Shown here: positions 9,698-19,086 of the stretch, one piece after another
Layout of the letters: each line of letters begins with the position of its first letter
How positions within the stretch are numbered: the stretch's first letter is position 1
Assembly: GCA_963763205.1 (NCBI GenBank)
Contig: CAVXNQ010000008.1
Location: 186,001 to 250,000 of the forward strand
DNA from: DDH964 sp963763205
Lineage (GTDB): Bacteria > Desulfobacterota > Desulfuromonadia > Desulfuromonadales > DDH964
Direction of reading: 5' to 3'
Length of the DNA stretch: 64,000 nt
Made by a program: the position numbers and the translations under genes
The notes under the pieces: generated by a model
What the model saw: only the letters and a program-made list of their open reading frames with translations
The model's database searches: none
Told to the model about the DNA's origin: nothing

Positions 9698-9733
9698 GTC
9701 GGCATCCCCGGCCTCGCGGCCGGGGATGCCGAC
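9698..9733 (+). other. intercistronic stem-loop after dctP
   Basis: GTCGGCATCCCCGGCC (9698-9713), loop TCGC, GGCCGGGGATGCCGAC (9718-9733): a perfect 16-bp stem without a following T-run. Positioned between receptor and permease genes exactly like the hairpin after livK, so a role in stabilising dctP mRNA is likely. Confidence 0.7.
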
Positions 9734-9759
9734 ACCGCACCTCAAGTGGAGACACCCTT

Positions 9760-10261
9760 ATGCTCAAAATTGAGCGGGCCATCGACGCCCTCAACGAAAA
9801 AATCGGTGTGGCCACCTCCCTGCTGGCGATTCCGCTGGTTCTGGTGGTCGTCTACGAAGTCATCATGCGCTACTTCTTCGACGCCCCGACCTCCTGGGGC
9901 TTCGAGCTGACCACCTTTCTCTACGGCGCCCACTTCATGCTCGGCTTCGCCTTCTGCCACAAGCACGACGGCCACGTCGCCATCGACGTCTTCGAGGCGA
10001 AGCTGCCGGCCAGGCCGCGCACCATCCTGCGCATCGTCACCAACCTGGTGATCTTCCTGCCGGTGGTCGGCATGTTCACCATCTGGTCGATCAAGTATGC
10101 CGTCACCTCCTGGAGCCTGTGGGAGCGGGCCTCGTCCTCCTGGGCGCCGCCCATCTACCCCTGGAAGACGGTCATGGCCATCGGCTTCGTCCTGCTGTTG
10201 CTGCAGGGCATCGCGAAACTCATCCACGATTTCCGCAGCCTGCGCGGCACCGACCAGCTAA
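9760..10261 (+). CDS. dctQ: TRAP transporter small permease, DctQ family
   Basis: About 166 residues, four membrane segments. DctQ features: AIDALNEKIGVATSLLAIPL, VVVYEVIMRYFFDAPTSWGF (the VxxRYxF motif followed by W) and LGFAFCHKHDGHVAIDVF. No stop occurs in the open frame until far into the next gene; TAA 10259-10261 is reached with one surplus base near DQL, which puts the end 18 bp before dctM, so I place it there. The large and small subunits form the membrane complex. Confidence 0.82.
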
Positions 10262-10279
10262 CCGGAGCCTGGAGAAGGA

Positions 10280-11635
10280 ATGTTTATGAGTCCGGAAGTC
10301 CTGACCATCCTCATGTTCGCCACCCTGATGGTCTGCATCGCCCTGGGGCATCCCCTGGCCATCACCCTGGCCGGCGTCGCCACCGTCTTCGGCCTGATCG
10401 ACAACGGCGTTCAACATCCCGGCCCTGCTCAATCTCTTCGTCAACAACTCCTGGGGGCTGTTTCTCAACTACACCCTGGTGGCCGTCCCCCTGTTCATCT
10501 TCATGGCGCAGATTCTCGACCGATCCCAGGTCTCCGAGGGGCTGTTCGATGCCTTGTATATCGTTCTCGGCGGGCTGCGCGGCGGGCTGGGTCTGGCGGT
10601 CATCGTCGTCTCCACGGTCTTCGCCGCCACCACCGGCATCATCGGCGCCTCGGTCGTGGCCATGGGCCTGATGGCCGGGCCGTCGCTGCTGCGCCGCGGC
10701 TACGACCGGGGCTTGGCCGCCGGCATCATCTGCTCCTCGGGAACCCTCGGCATCCTCATCCCCCCCTCCATCATGCTGGTCGTCTACGGCGGCCTGACCG
10801 GGATGAAGGAGACCTCCGTCGGCATGCTCTTCGCCGGGGCGATCCTGCCGGGGCTGCTCCTTTCAGGGCTCTACATCATCTACGTGCTGGTGCGCTGCGG
10901 CATCAATCCGAAGCTCGGGCCGCCGATTCCGGTGGAGGACCGCACCCACACCACCGCCCAGAAGGTCACCATGACCATGAAGAGCTTCGTCCCCCCCTTC
11001 GCCCTGATTCTCACCGTGATGGGGACGATCCTCGCCGGCGTCGCCACCCCCACCGAGGCGGCGGCCCTCGGCTGCGTCGGCGCCATCGTCCTGGCCATCG
11101 CCAACAAGAAATGCAACTGGCCGGTCCTGAAGCAGGCCTGCGTTTCGACCCTGCGCACCACCTCCATGATCATGCTCCTGTTCGTCGGCGGCAAGGTCTT
11201 CTCCGTGGTCTTTCTGAGCATGGGCGGCGGCGACGTGGTGCTCGGACGCCCTGCTCGGCATGAACGTCAGCCCCTACGTGGTCCTGGCGATCATGATGGC
11301 GGTGGTCTTCTTCCTCGGCATGTTCATCGACTGGGCGGCGATCCTGCTGGTGGTGGTGCCGATCTTCACCCCCATCGCCGCGGACCTCGGCTTCAATCCG
11401 CTGTGGTTCGCCATGCTGGTCTGCGTCAACCTGCAGTGCTCCTTCCTCACTCCGCCCTTCGGCTACGCGCTCTTCTACTTCAAGGGGGTGGCGCCGCCCG
11501 AGTACACTATCGGCGACATCTACAAGGGGATCGTCCCCTTCGTCGGCCATCCAGCTGGTCGGCCTGGTGATCATGGTCAGCTTCCCGCAGATCATCACCT
11601 GGCTGCCGACTGTCTTTTTCGGTAGCGGCGGATAG
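10280..11635 (+). CDS. dctM: TRAP transporter large permease, DctM family
   Basis: About 450 residues, many membrane segments. Diagnostic blocks: LMVCIALGHPLAITLAGVAT, TLVAVPLFIFMAQIL, GIICSSGTLGILIPPSIMLV, and LGMFIDWAAILLVVVPIFTP. Three surplus bases (about 10410, 11242, 11548) interrupt the frame; the span is an exact multiple of three as expected for three insertions. ATG 10280 follows GGAGAAGGA. Ends at TAG 11633-11635. Confidence 0.9.
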
Positions 11636-11696
11636 AATTGCCGTAACCGGTAGCCTTTACGACCGACCGATTTCTCGCTTCAGTGGAGATAGAGCC

Positions 11697-12208
11697 ATGT
11701 TGCCGAAAATCAAGACCATCCTCTACGCCACCGGCCTGGGGCCCGCTGCCCCGTACGTCTTCCGTTACGCCCTGAGTCTGGCCCGCCAGCACGAGGCAAG
11801 GATCATCGCCGTGCATGGCATGGAGCCCCTCTCCACCTTCGGCCAGAGCCTGGTGGAACAGTACATCTCCCACGAGCAGTCCGAAGAGATGCACCAGCAG
11901 GCGCGGGTCATCGGTCAAGGAACGGCTGCGGGAGCGTATCGCGCGCCTCTGCGCCATGGAATGCGACGGCCAGTCCGACTGCAAGAACCTGGTCGAGCGA
12001 CATCCGCATTGTCGAAGGCCAGCCGGCCCAGGTGATCCTCGAGGCGGCGAACGCCTGCAACGCCGACCTGATCATCATGGGGTCCCACCGCCACACGGTG
12101 CTCGGCGACGCCATGCTCGGCACCACCACCAGCAAGGTTCTGCACAGTGCCACCCAGCCGGTGCTGGTGGTGCGGATTCCCGAAGGCTTTCAGGAAGAGG
12201 GCTTCTGA
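11697..12208 (+). CDS. universal stress protein, single Usp domain
   Basis: About 169 residues. Starts MLPKIKTILYATGLGPAAPY and ends with ANACNADLIIMGSHRHTVLG, MLGTTTSKVLHSATQPVLVV, which includes the G-2x-G-9x-G(S/T) ATP-binding pattern of UspA. Surplus bases near 11912 and 12000 break the frame; the 512-nt span agrees with two insertions. Sits between the TRAP carrier and the FAD oxidase in the same direction; Usp proteins are frequently encoded with TRAP transporters, where they are thought to modulate uptake. Confidence 0.82.
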
Positions 12209-12288
12209 GCTGCGGGGCAGGCTGTTTGCCCTGGCCCCTTGCCTGAATATCAGTGCCATGACCAAGACCAATGACAGGATAGATGCCC

Positions 12289-13726
12289 ATGATTTCCAAA
12301 ACCGCCATCGACCATCTGAAGGAAAAACTGGGCGAGACGAACGTCGCCTACGAAAAGGAGGACCTGCTGGTGCTCGGCTACGACTCGACCCCCGGCGTCC
12401 ACCACCTCCCCGAGGTGGCGGTCTATCCCGACCACCAGCGAAGGGGTGCTGGCCGCCATGGAGATCGCCCAGCGCGAAGGGCTGCCGATCGTCCCGCGCG
12501 GCCGCGGCACCGGCCTCTCCGGCGGCAGCGTGCCGGTCAAGGGGGGCATGGTCCTCTGCCTGAACCGGATGAACCGGATCCTGGAGATCGACGAGGAGAA
12601 CCTCACCGCCACCTGCGAGGCCGGGCGTGGTCACCCTCGACCTGTTCAACGCGACGGCCGCCAAGGGGCTCTTCTATCCGCCCGATCCCGGCTCGCAGAA
12701 GATCTCCACCCTCGGCGGCAACGTCATGGAGGATGCCGGTGGCCTGCGCGGTCTCAAGTACGGCGTCACCCGCGACTACGTGATGGCGCTCAAGTGCGTG
12801 CTTCCCGACGGCAGCATCCTCACCACCGGCGGCAAGAGCGTCAAGGACGTCGCCGGCTACGCCTTCAAGGACCTGCTGGTCGGCAGCGAAGGGACCCTCG
12901 GCATCATCACCGAGGTGACCGTCAAGCTGATCCCGCCGCCCCAGGCCAAGCGCACCTTCCTCGCCTACTTCGACGACATCCGCACCGCCGGCGCGGCGGT
13001 CTCGAAGATCATCGCCGCCAAGATCATTCCCTCGACCATGGAGATCATGGACCGGGCGACCATCAACTGCGTCGAGGACTACGTCAAGATCGGCCTGCCG
13101 CGGCAGATGGCGGCGCTGCTCCTGATCGAGGTCGACGGCCACCCGGCAATGGTCGCGGAAGAAGCGCGAAGGGGTCGAGGCGATCCTCAAGGCGGTCAAG
13201 GCCGCCGAAATTCACGTCGCCAAGGACGCCGAGGAGGCCGGCCAGCCTGGCCGCCGCCCGGCGCACCGCCCTTTCGGCGCTGGCCCGGGTCTCGCCGACC
13301 ACCCTGCTGGAAGACGCCACCGTGCCGCGCTCGATGCTCGCCGAGACCTTCGCCGAGATCGAGCGGCTGACCGCGAAGTACCGGCTCAAGGTCGGCACCT
13401 TCGGCCATGCCGGCGACGGCAACCTCCACCCGACGGTCCTCTGCGACGAGCGCAACGCCGAGGAGATGCAGCGCGCCCATGCCTTCTACGACGATCTCTA
13501 CGACAAGGTTCTGGCCTGGGGCGGCACCGTCTCCGGCGAGCACGGCATCGGCCTGGCGAAGAAGGAGTATCTCGCCCGCCAGATCGGCGCCGGCGGCGTC
13601 AGGGTGATGAAGCGCATCAAGGACGCCTTCGACCCCGAGGGGCTGCTCAATCCCGGCAAGATCTTCGACGAGCACGATCCCTGCACCCAGGCCCATGTCG
13701 AGGAGGGGTTCCGTGTCTCGCACTGA
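12289..13726 (+). CDS. FAD-linked oxidase, GlcD / D-lactate dehydrogenase-like
   Basis: About 478 residues. PCMH-type FAD-binding domain: IVPRGRGTGLSGGSVPVKGG, the STLGGNVMEDAGGLRGLKYG motif and VAGYAFKDLLVGSEGTLGI. The C-terminal FAD-oxidase domain shows KVGTFGHAGDGNLHPTVL (HxGDGNxH) and WGGTVSGEHGIGLAKKEYL. It oxidises a 2-hydroxy acid (glycolate or D-lactate) to the 2-oxo acid, passing electrons to the Fe-S partner encoded next. Frame slips lie near 12438, 12628, 13155 and 13250. ATG 12289 has better spacing to AGGAT (12276-12280) than ATG 12283. The stop overlaps the next gene. Confidence 0.88.
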
Positions 13727-15024
13727 GGACAAACTCGGCAATTTCACCGCCCAGGACGCCCCGACCTACGAAGACGTGCTGCAGTGCATGCGCTGCGGCT
13801 TCTGCCTGCCGACCTGCCCGACCTTCGCCCTCACCGGCCGCGAGCGCTCCAGCCCCCGCGGCCGGGTCGCCCTGGCCCGGGCAGTCGCCGAGCAGCAGCT
13901 CGAATTCACCGCCGCGGTCAAGGAAGAGTCCTTCTTCTGCCTCGACTGCCGCGCCTGCACCACCGCCTGTCCCTCCGGGGTGCGCGCCGGCGAGGTGATG
14001 GAGATCTGCCGCAGCCAGTCCCATCAGCAGTTCCCCCTGGGGCATGTCGGCAAGAGCTTCCGCGAATTCATCCTGCAGCGCATGCTCCCCGATCCCGACC
14101 TGCTGGAGAAATCGATGCTGCCGGCGCGGCTCTACCAGCGCCTCGGCATCCAGTGGCTGGTGCGTCACTCGAAACTCCTCAAGCTCGGCCCGGCCTGGAT
14201 GGAGAAGGCCGAGGGGATGATGCCGCACCTGGAAGCGCCGCTGCGCCCGCAGCTGCCGGAGCTGACCCCGGCCCGCGGCGAGCAGCGCGGCCGGGTCGGC
14301 TTCTTCCTCGGCTGCGTCATGACCCTGATGTACCCCGAGGTCTCGCGCCAGACGGTGCGGGTGCTCGCCCACCAGGGCTTCGAGGTGGTCACGCCGAAAG
14401 CAGACCAAGTGCTGCGGCGCGCCCCACCTCTCCGAAGGGGACCGGCAGACCGCCCGCGAACTGGCGCTGTTCAACCTCGACCTCTTTCTGGCGCAGGATG
14501 TCGACTACATCGTCACCGACTGCGCCGGCTGCGGCGCCGTCGCTCAAGGAGTACGAGGAACTGCTCGAAGAGGCGGCCGAGCACGAGCAAGCTGGCCGCG
14601 CTTCCGCGGCAAGATCCGCGACATCAGCGAGTTCCTCGCCGAGGTCGGACTGCGCACGCGAGGGGCTCAAGCCGGTCAATCAGATCGGTCACCTACCACG
14701 AGCCCTGCCACCTCTGCCACGCCCAGGGGATCTCCCGCCAGCCGCGGGAACTGCTCAGGCAGATTCCCGGCGTCGAGCTGCGGGAGATGAACGAGGCGAG
14801 CTGGTGCTGCGGCTCGGCCGCCACCTGGGGTCTGAAGTTCTCCGAGGAGAGCCAGCAGGTTCTCGATCGCAAGCTGGAAAACGTTCGGCAGACCGGCGCC
14901 GAGATTCTGGTCACCGCCAATCCCGGCTGCCAGCTGCAGCTCGCCTGGGGGGTGCGCGAGGCCGGCCTGCAAGCAGGAGGTGCGGCACCTGATGGAGCTG
15001 CTCGGGGAGGCGACGCCGGAGTGA
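13713..15024 (+). CDS. GlcF-like iron-sulfur / CCG-domain oxidoreductase subunit
   Basis: About 437 residues. Two ferredoxin-type clusters, CMRCGFCLPTCP and CLDCRACTTACPSG, are followed by two CCG (heterodisulfide-reductase-like) domains recognisable from GFFLGCVMTLMYP, DCAGCGA, EPCHLCHAQG and SWCCGSAATWGL. Start is GTG 13713 after AGGAGG (13701-13706), overlapping the glcD-like stop by 14 nt. Slips occur near 14397, 14540, 14590, 14655, 14690 and 14970. With the FAD subunit it forms a membrane-associated 2-hydroxy-acid dehydrogenase feeding electrons to the quinone pool. Confidence 0.87.
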
Positions 15025-15045
15025 GGCGGCCTCCAACTGTGTAGA

Positions 15046-15081
15046 CACAAAAAGCCCCGTCGCAAGACGGGGCTTTTTGTG
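15046..15081. terminator. strong bidirectional intrinsic terminator
   Basis: CACAAAAAGCCCCGTC (15046-15061), loop GCAA, GACGGGGCTTTTTGTG (15066-15081): perfect 16-bp stem with A and T runs on both sides. Lies between the convergent GlcF-like gene and the amidohydrolase gene and can serve both. Confidence 0.9.
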
Positions 15082-15111
15082 GATGGTTGGTGGGGCGGCC
15101 GACGCGTGGCT

Positions 15112-15129
15112 AGTCCGACAATTTCCTAG
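15112..15129 (-). repeat. 18-bp dispersed repeat that contains a stop codon (copy 1)
   Basis: AGTCCGACAATTTCCTAG on the plus strand; on the minus strand CTAGGAAATTGTCGGACT. The TAG is the stop codon of the amidohydrolase gene. A 17/18 copy occurs at 49346-49363, where it again supplies the stop codon of a minus-strand gene. Confidence 0.6.
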
Positions 15130-16940
15130 ACACCACAGCCGCAGCTGCTCTGCCAGGCCCGCCCATCCGGGCCGAGGATCGCCAGGCCATGGCCGGGCCG
15201 GTGCGCATGGGAGCGAGTCCCGGCCCCGTCTTCTCCGCCGCAGTGGCTGTTGCAGTAGCCGCCGTAGTGGTTGACCGGCGACCAGTCGGGACTCGCGGCC
15301 GGCTGTTCCGGGGCCAGGGAGGCGAACTCCTCGCTGCCGTGCACCACCCGCCCGTCCATGACGGTCAGCACGCTCTCGAGGCCGCGGACCCGATCCTCGG
15401 CGATGGCGAAGTAATCGTCGCTCAGAACGGCCAGATCGGCCAGCTTCCCTACCTGCAAGGTCCCCTTCTGCTCCTCCTCGCCGCTGAACCAGGCGCTGCC
15501 GACGGTCCAGAGGCGCAGCGCCTCCTCCCGGCTGAGGCGGTTTTGCGCGGCGTTGATCTCCAGGCCGCCGACACTTTTCCCACTCACCAGCCACCAGAGG
15601 CAGGTCCAGGGGTGATAGCTCGCCACCCGGGTGCCGTCGGTACCGCCACCGACCGGCAGGCCCATCTCCAGCAGGGTGCGCAGCGGTGGCCGCGCCTGGA
15701 CCGCGGCCGGGCCGTAGCGGCGGACGAAGTATTCCCCCTGGTAGGCGAGGCGGTGTTGGATCGCCACGCCGCCGCCGAGGGCCTGGATCCGCTCCAGGTT
15801 GGCGGGGCTGACGGTCTCGGCGTGGTCGATGAACCAGCGCAGCTTGTCGATGGGGGTATCGCGGTGGACCCGCTCGAAGATAGTGAGGAAGCGGTCGATG
15901 GTCTCGTCGTAGGTGGCGTGGATGCGCCAGGGCCAGCGTGCTGCCGCCAGGGTGCGGATCACCTGCTCCAGCTCCTCTTCCATGACCGGCTTCAAATCGG
16001 GGCGCGGCTGCAGGAAATTTTCGAAATCGGCTGCGCTCCAGACCAGGTTTTCCCCGGCGCCGTTGACCCGCAGCAGGCTGTCGCCGGCGCCGGGCCGGGT
16101 CAGCTGCAGCCAGCGTTCGAAGTCGGCGGCTTCTTCTCCCGGCTTCTGGGCGAAGAGGCTGTAGGCGATGCGCAGGGTCAGCTCGCGGCTCTCGGCCAGG
16201 GTCTGAACCACCTGGTAGTCCTCGGGATAGTTCTGGCCGCCACCGCCGGCATCGGCGGCGCTGGTGAGACCGAAGCGGTTGAGCTCGCGCAGAAAAAGGC
16301 GGGTCGAGTTGAGCTGGTCGGGCAAAGAGAGTTTCGGCGCCCGGGCGATGGCGGCGTAGAGGATCAGAGCGTTCGGCTCGGCGACGAAGAGCCCGGTCGG
16401 GCGACCCGAAGGGTCGCGGCAGATCAGCCCGCCGACCGGATTGGGGGTGGTTTCGTCGATTCCCAGGGCGCGCAGCGCCGCCCGGTTGAGCAGCGCGCAG
16501 TCGTAGAGATGGAGGACGAAGACCGGGGTCTCGGGCGCCGCAGCGTTGAGCTCCTCCAGGTTCGGCATGCGCCCCTCGGCGAACTGGAACTCGTTCCAGC
16601 CGCCGATCACCCGCACCCACTGCGGCGGCGGCGTGCGCCGGGCCTGCTCCTTCAGCTGCTCCAGCGCCTGGGCGAGGGTCGGCACCCCATCCCAGCGCAG
16701 CTCGAGATTGAAGAAGAGTCCGGCGCGGATCACGTGGAGGTGGGAATCGTTCAGCCCTGGAATAACTCGGCGGCGGTGCAGGTCGATGCGCACGGCTTCG
16801 GCAGGCGCCCGGTTCAGGACCTCGTCATCGCTGCCGGCGGCGGCGATGCGGTTGCCGGCGATGGCCAGGGCGCTGACTTCCGACCGGCCCGGCGCCAGGG
16901 TGGAGATTTTCCCGTTGTAAAGAACCAGTTCAGCGTTCAT
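15126..16940 (-). CDS. YtcJ-type metal-dependent amidohydrolase with Cys/His-rich tail
   Basis: 604 residues, uninterrupted. Amidohydrolase family 3: an N-terminal beta-sandwich strand (NAELVLYNGKISTLAPGRSE), metal-binding HxH in LNDSHLHVIRAG (about residues 66-68), WRIHATYDETIDRFLTIFE, the WFIDHAETVSP strand, a GGGTDGTRVASYHPW active-site block and the closing LQVGKLADLAVLSDDYFAI sandwich. The last 50 residues go beyond the usual fold and are unusual: YCNSHCGG, SHAHRPGHG and a terminal SSCGCGV suggest an added metal-binding tail. Substrate unknown; relatives hydrolyse amides or formamides. First on the left of a minus-strand run. Confidence 0.85.
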   Translation of the reverse strand: MNAELVLYNGKISTLAPGRSEVSALAIAGNRIAAAGSDDEVLNRAPAEAVRIDLHRRRVIPGLNDSHLHVIRAGLFFNLELRWDGVPTLAQALEQLKEQARRTPPPQWVRVIGGWNEFQFAEGRMPNLEELNAAAPETPVFVLHLYDCALLNRAALRALGIDETTPNPVGGLICRDPSGRPTGLFVAEPNALILYAAIARAPKLSLPDQLNSTRLFLRELNRFGLTSAADAGGGGQNYPEDYQVVQTLAESRELTLRIAYSLFAQKPGEEAADFERWLQLTRPGAGDSLLRVNGAGENLVWSAADFENFLQPRPDLKPVMEEELEQVIRTLAAARWPWRIHATYDETIDRFLTIFERVHRDTPIDKLRWFIDHAETVSPANLERIQALGGGVAIQHRLAYQGEYFVRRYGPAAVQARPPLRTLLEMGLPVGGGTDGTRVASYHPWTCLWWLVSGKSVGGLEINAAQNRLSREEALRLWTVGSAWFSGEEEQKGTLQVGKLADLAVLSDDYFAIAEDRVRGLESVLTVMDGRVVHGSEEFASLAPEQPAASPDWSPVNHYGGYCNSHCGGEDGAGTRSHAHRPGHGLAILGPDGRAWQSSCGCGV

Positions 16941-16956
16941 GACTGGACCCCTTTCT

Positions 16957-17496
16957 TCAGCCGTGCGGGCTAACCAGCCAGGGGCGGAAGACCCGGGTAA
17001 GAAGCGGCATGACCACCCAAGCCAGAAGGAGCACGACTACCAGTGTGTTGGCTCCGCTCGCCAGCCACCCGGGCCAGCCCCGCAGCAGCCCCCGGCCGGT
17101 CAGGCTGGCGACGAGAAAGACCGAGGGCCAGACCCCCAGCCAGGTCACCAGGGCCATTTTCCAGCGCGGCGGCGGGCCTTCCCCGCGGAAGAAGGCTTCC
17201 AGACCGTGCAGCGGGCGCAGCGAGTAGCCGCCCTCGACCAGCGGCGCGACCGCCTCCTCCCAGGCGGCGAAGGCCGGCGAACGGTAGAAGCGGTCGCGGT
17301 CCGCCTCGCTGGCGAAGGAGCGCAGGATGCCGTAGGTGCGATCCGTTGAACCCGGCAGCGGTCGCAGCAGCTGGGCGCCGAGGATGCCGGGGTGCTTCAG
17401 GGAATCGGCGAAAAACTCGAGGATGGCGGTTTCGAAAGCCGCTTCGCAGCCCGGTTTGACCTGGCGGGTGATGGCCACATGGATCGTGTTCACCAT
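16957..17496 (-). CDS. ABM-domain (antibiotic biosynthesis monooxygenase-like) membrane protein
   Basis: 179 residues. Residues 1-100 form an ABM dimeric alpha-beta barrel (TIHVAITRQVKPGCEAAFET, YGILRSFASEADRDRFYRSP, AAWEEAVAPLVEG). The C-terminal part has two membrane helices (VTWLGVWPSVFLVASLTG and LVVVLLLAWVVMPLLTRVF). ABM plus two transmembrane helices is a recurring architecture, thought to handle small electrophiles or quinones, but no reaction can be assigned. 57 bp separate it from the isochorismatase-like gene upstream in the same direction. Confidence 0.78.
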   Translation of the reverse strand: MVNTIHVAITRQVKPGCEAAFETAILEFFADSLKHPGILGAQLLRPLPGSTDRTYGILRSFASEADRDRFYRSPAFAAWEEAVAPLVEGGYSLRPLHGLEAFFRGEGPPPRWKMALVTWLGVWPSVFLVASLTGRGLLRGWPGWLASGANTLVVVLLLAWVVMPLLTRVFRPWLVSPHG

Positions 17497-17553
17497 GGCT
17501 TGCTCCCGGCAGCGGGCAGGTCCTCGAGACCTGCCCGCCGCAGATCGGTACGA

Positions 17554-18234
17554 CTACTTCTTGACGATGTGGGGGTTCTTGGCCGCCTGGGGCGCCTTGT
17601 GCACCATGGTGTAGGCATACTCGATGCCGCTGCCGTAGGCGCCGCCGTGCTGGCGGAAGATCTGCAGCACCGCATCGTAGTGCTCGCGGTTGGCCCAGTC
17701 GCGCTGGAATTCGAGGACCGTGGCGACGCTCGTCAGCGGCACCGCGCCGGCCTGCACGCAGCGGCGCAGCGCCGCGTCGTGGGCTGCCTGCGAGGTCGCA
17801 CCGCAGGCGTCCTCGACGATGTAGACATTGTACCCCGCGGCGAGCAGGTTGAGGGTCGGCCAGGTGACGCAGACCTCGGTCCAGAGACCGGCGATGACGA
17901 TGTTCTTTTTGCCGGTCGCTTCGATCGCGGCGCGAAATCCGGGATCGTCCCAGGAGTTCATGCTGCTGCGCTCCACCGGCTGCTGGCCGGGGAAAACATC
18001 CATCAGCTCCGGCCAGAGGTAGCCGCTGAACGATTCGGTCTCCACGGCCGTCAACACCACCGGGACGCCGAATTCCCTGGCGCCCTTGGCCAGCATGACG
18101 ACGTTGTTGACCAGCAGCTGGCGGTCGATGTTGGCGACGCCGAAGGTCATCTGCGGCTGGTGGTCGATAAAGACCACCGCGCAGTTATCGGCGGTCAGCA
18201 GTCCGCCGTCGCTATGGGCAAGAATGTTGGCCAT
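17554..18234 (-). CDS. isochorismatase-family hydrolase, YcaC-like
   Basis: 226 residues. Cysteine-hydrolase fold: catalytic Asp in CAVVFIDHQPQMTF (about residue 24), Lys in ATGKKNIVIAGLWTEVCVTW with the catalytic Cys in TEVCV, followed by YIVEDACGATS. Length and SSMNSWDDPGFRAAI resemble YcaC-type octameric hydrolases of unknown substrate rather than true isochorismatase or nicotinamidase. Located between the pirin and ABM genes; the three may form one unit controlled with the MarR gene. Confidence 0.85.
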   Translation of the reverse strand: MANILAHSDGGLLTADNCAVVFIDHQPQMTFGVANIDRQLLVNNVVMLAKGAREFGVPVVLTAVETESFSGYLWPELMDVFPGQQPVERSSMNSWDDPGFRAAIEATGKKNIVIAGLWTEVCVTWPTLNLLAAGYNVYIVEDACGATSQAAHDAALRRCVQAGAVPLTSVATVLEFQRDWANREHYDAVLQIFRQHGGAYGSGIEYAYTMVHKAPQAAKNPHIVKK

Positions 18235-18331
18235 GATCCGTCTCCCTTTTGTCGCTCCCCCCCCAGTACCAGGGACCGGGCGGCGTTGGCCGGCAGCCCT
18301 TGGCGGCCGGCAGGTTTAGACCTCCCCGAGC

Positions 18332-19027
18332 TTAATTCAAATCGAAAAAGAGAAGTTCGGCGGCCGTCACTGCCTGCAACTGCAGCTGCGTCTCGTCGCT
18401 GACCGCCGCCCCGTCCCCTTCCGTTAAGGCGGTGCCGTTGAGCTTGAGCTCGCCCCCGATCACCTGGACCCAGCCGTAGCGGCCGGCCGCCAGGCGATAG
18501 TCGAGGGTGCCCCCGGCGTCGATCCGCCCCAAATAGACCGCTGCATCCTGGTAGAGGCGGGCGGCGCCGGCGCTGCCATCCTGATTGAGGATCGGCGTCA
18601 GGGCGTTTGGCGGCGCGGCAGAGAAGTCGCCGAGGACGTAGCCGGGCTCGCGCCCGTTCCGGTCGGGCAGAATCCAGATCTGCAGGAAGTGGACTTCCGC
18701 GTCCGGCGAGGGGTTGTACTCGCTGTGCACCACCCCGGTCCCGGCGGTGATCTTCTGCAGCTGGTAGGGGCCGATCACCTCGCGGTTGCCGAGGTTGTCC
18801 TTGTGCTCCAGGGCGCCGCTTAAAACCAGCGAGAAGATCTCCATGTCCTGGTGCGGGTGCATGCCGAAGCCGCGCCCCGGCGCGACCCGGTCCTGGTTGA
18901 TCACCCGCAGGTCGCGAAAGCCCATGTAGCGGGGATCGTGGTAGGTATGGAAGGAAAAGGTGTGCTTGCTGTCCAGCCACCCTTCCTGGTGGCGGCCACG
19001 CTCGTTCGATTTACGGATGGTGATCAT
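18332..19027 (-). CDS. pirin-family protein (bicupin)
   Basis: 231 residues. Pirin/YhhW features: the N-terminal cupin with GMHPHQDMEIFSLVLSG (metal ligands His57, His59) and TAGTGVVHSEYNPS (His101, Glu103), and an N-terminal FSFHTYHDPRYMGFRDLRVI block. Family members act as quercetin 2,3-dioxygenases or redox-dependent regulators. The start ATG (complement of 19025-19027) follows AAGGAG. A 16-bp perfect palindrome, GTTTCGATATCGAAAC, lies 30 bp upstream and matches one upstream of the adjacent marR gene, so it is probably MarR-controlled. Confidence 0.88.
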   Translation of the reverse strand: MITIRKSNERGRHQEGWLDSKHTFSFHTYHDPRYMGFRDLRVINQDRVAPGRGFGMHPHQDMEIFSLVLSGALEHKDNLGNREVIGPYQLQKITAGTGVVHSEYNPSPDAEVHFLQIWILPDRNGREPGYVLGDFSAAPPNALTPILNQDGSAGAARLYQDAAVYLGRIDAGGTLDYRLAAGRYGWVQVIGGELKLNGTALTEGDGAAVSDETQLQLQAVTAAELLFFDLN

Positions 19028-19056
19028 CGTTGCGCTCCTTGTCGGCCTGGGGAACT

Positions 19057-19072
19057 GTTTCGATATCGAAAC
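19057..19072. promoter_or_regulatory. MarR-type operator upstream of pirin gene
   Basis: GTTTCGATATCGAAAC is a perfect 16-bp palindrome between the marR stop and the pirin start. It shares TTTCGATATC and the flanking AAA with the site at 19557-19576, and its size and symmetry are typical of winged-helix MarR dimer sites. Confidence 0.7.
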
Positions 19073-19086
19073 ATCCCGGCAAAAAA

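Noticed and set aside
15189..16973. Long plus-strand open frame opposite the amidohydrolase gene
   Set aside because: High GC opens antisense frames; the minus-strand frame has a clear domain order, and the plus frame is compositionally odd and without motifs.
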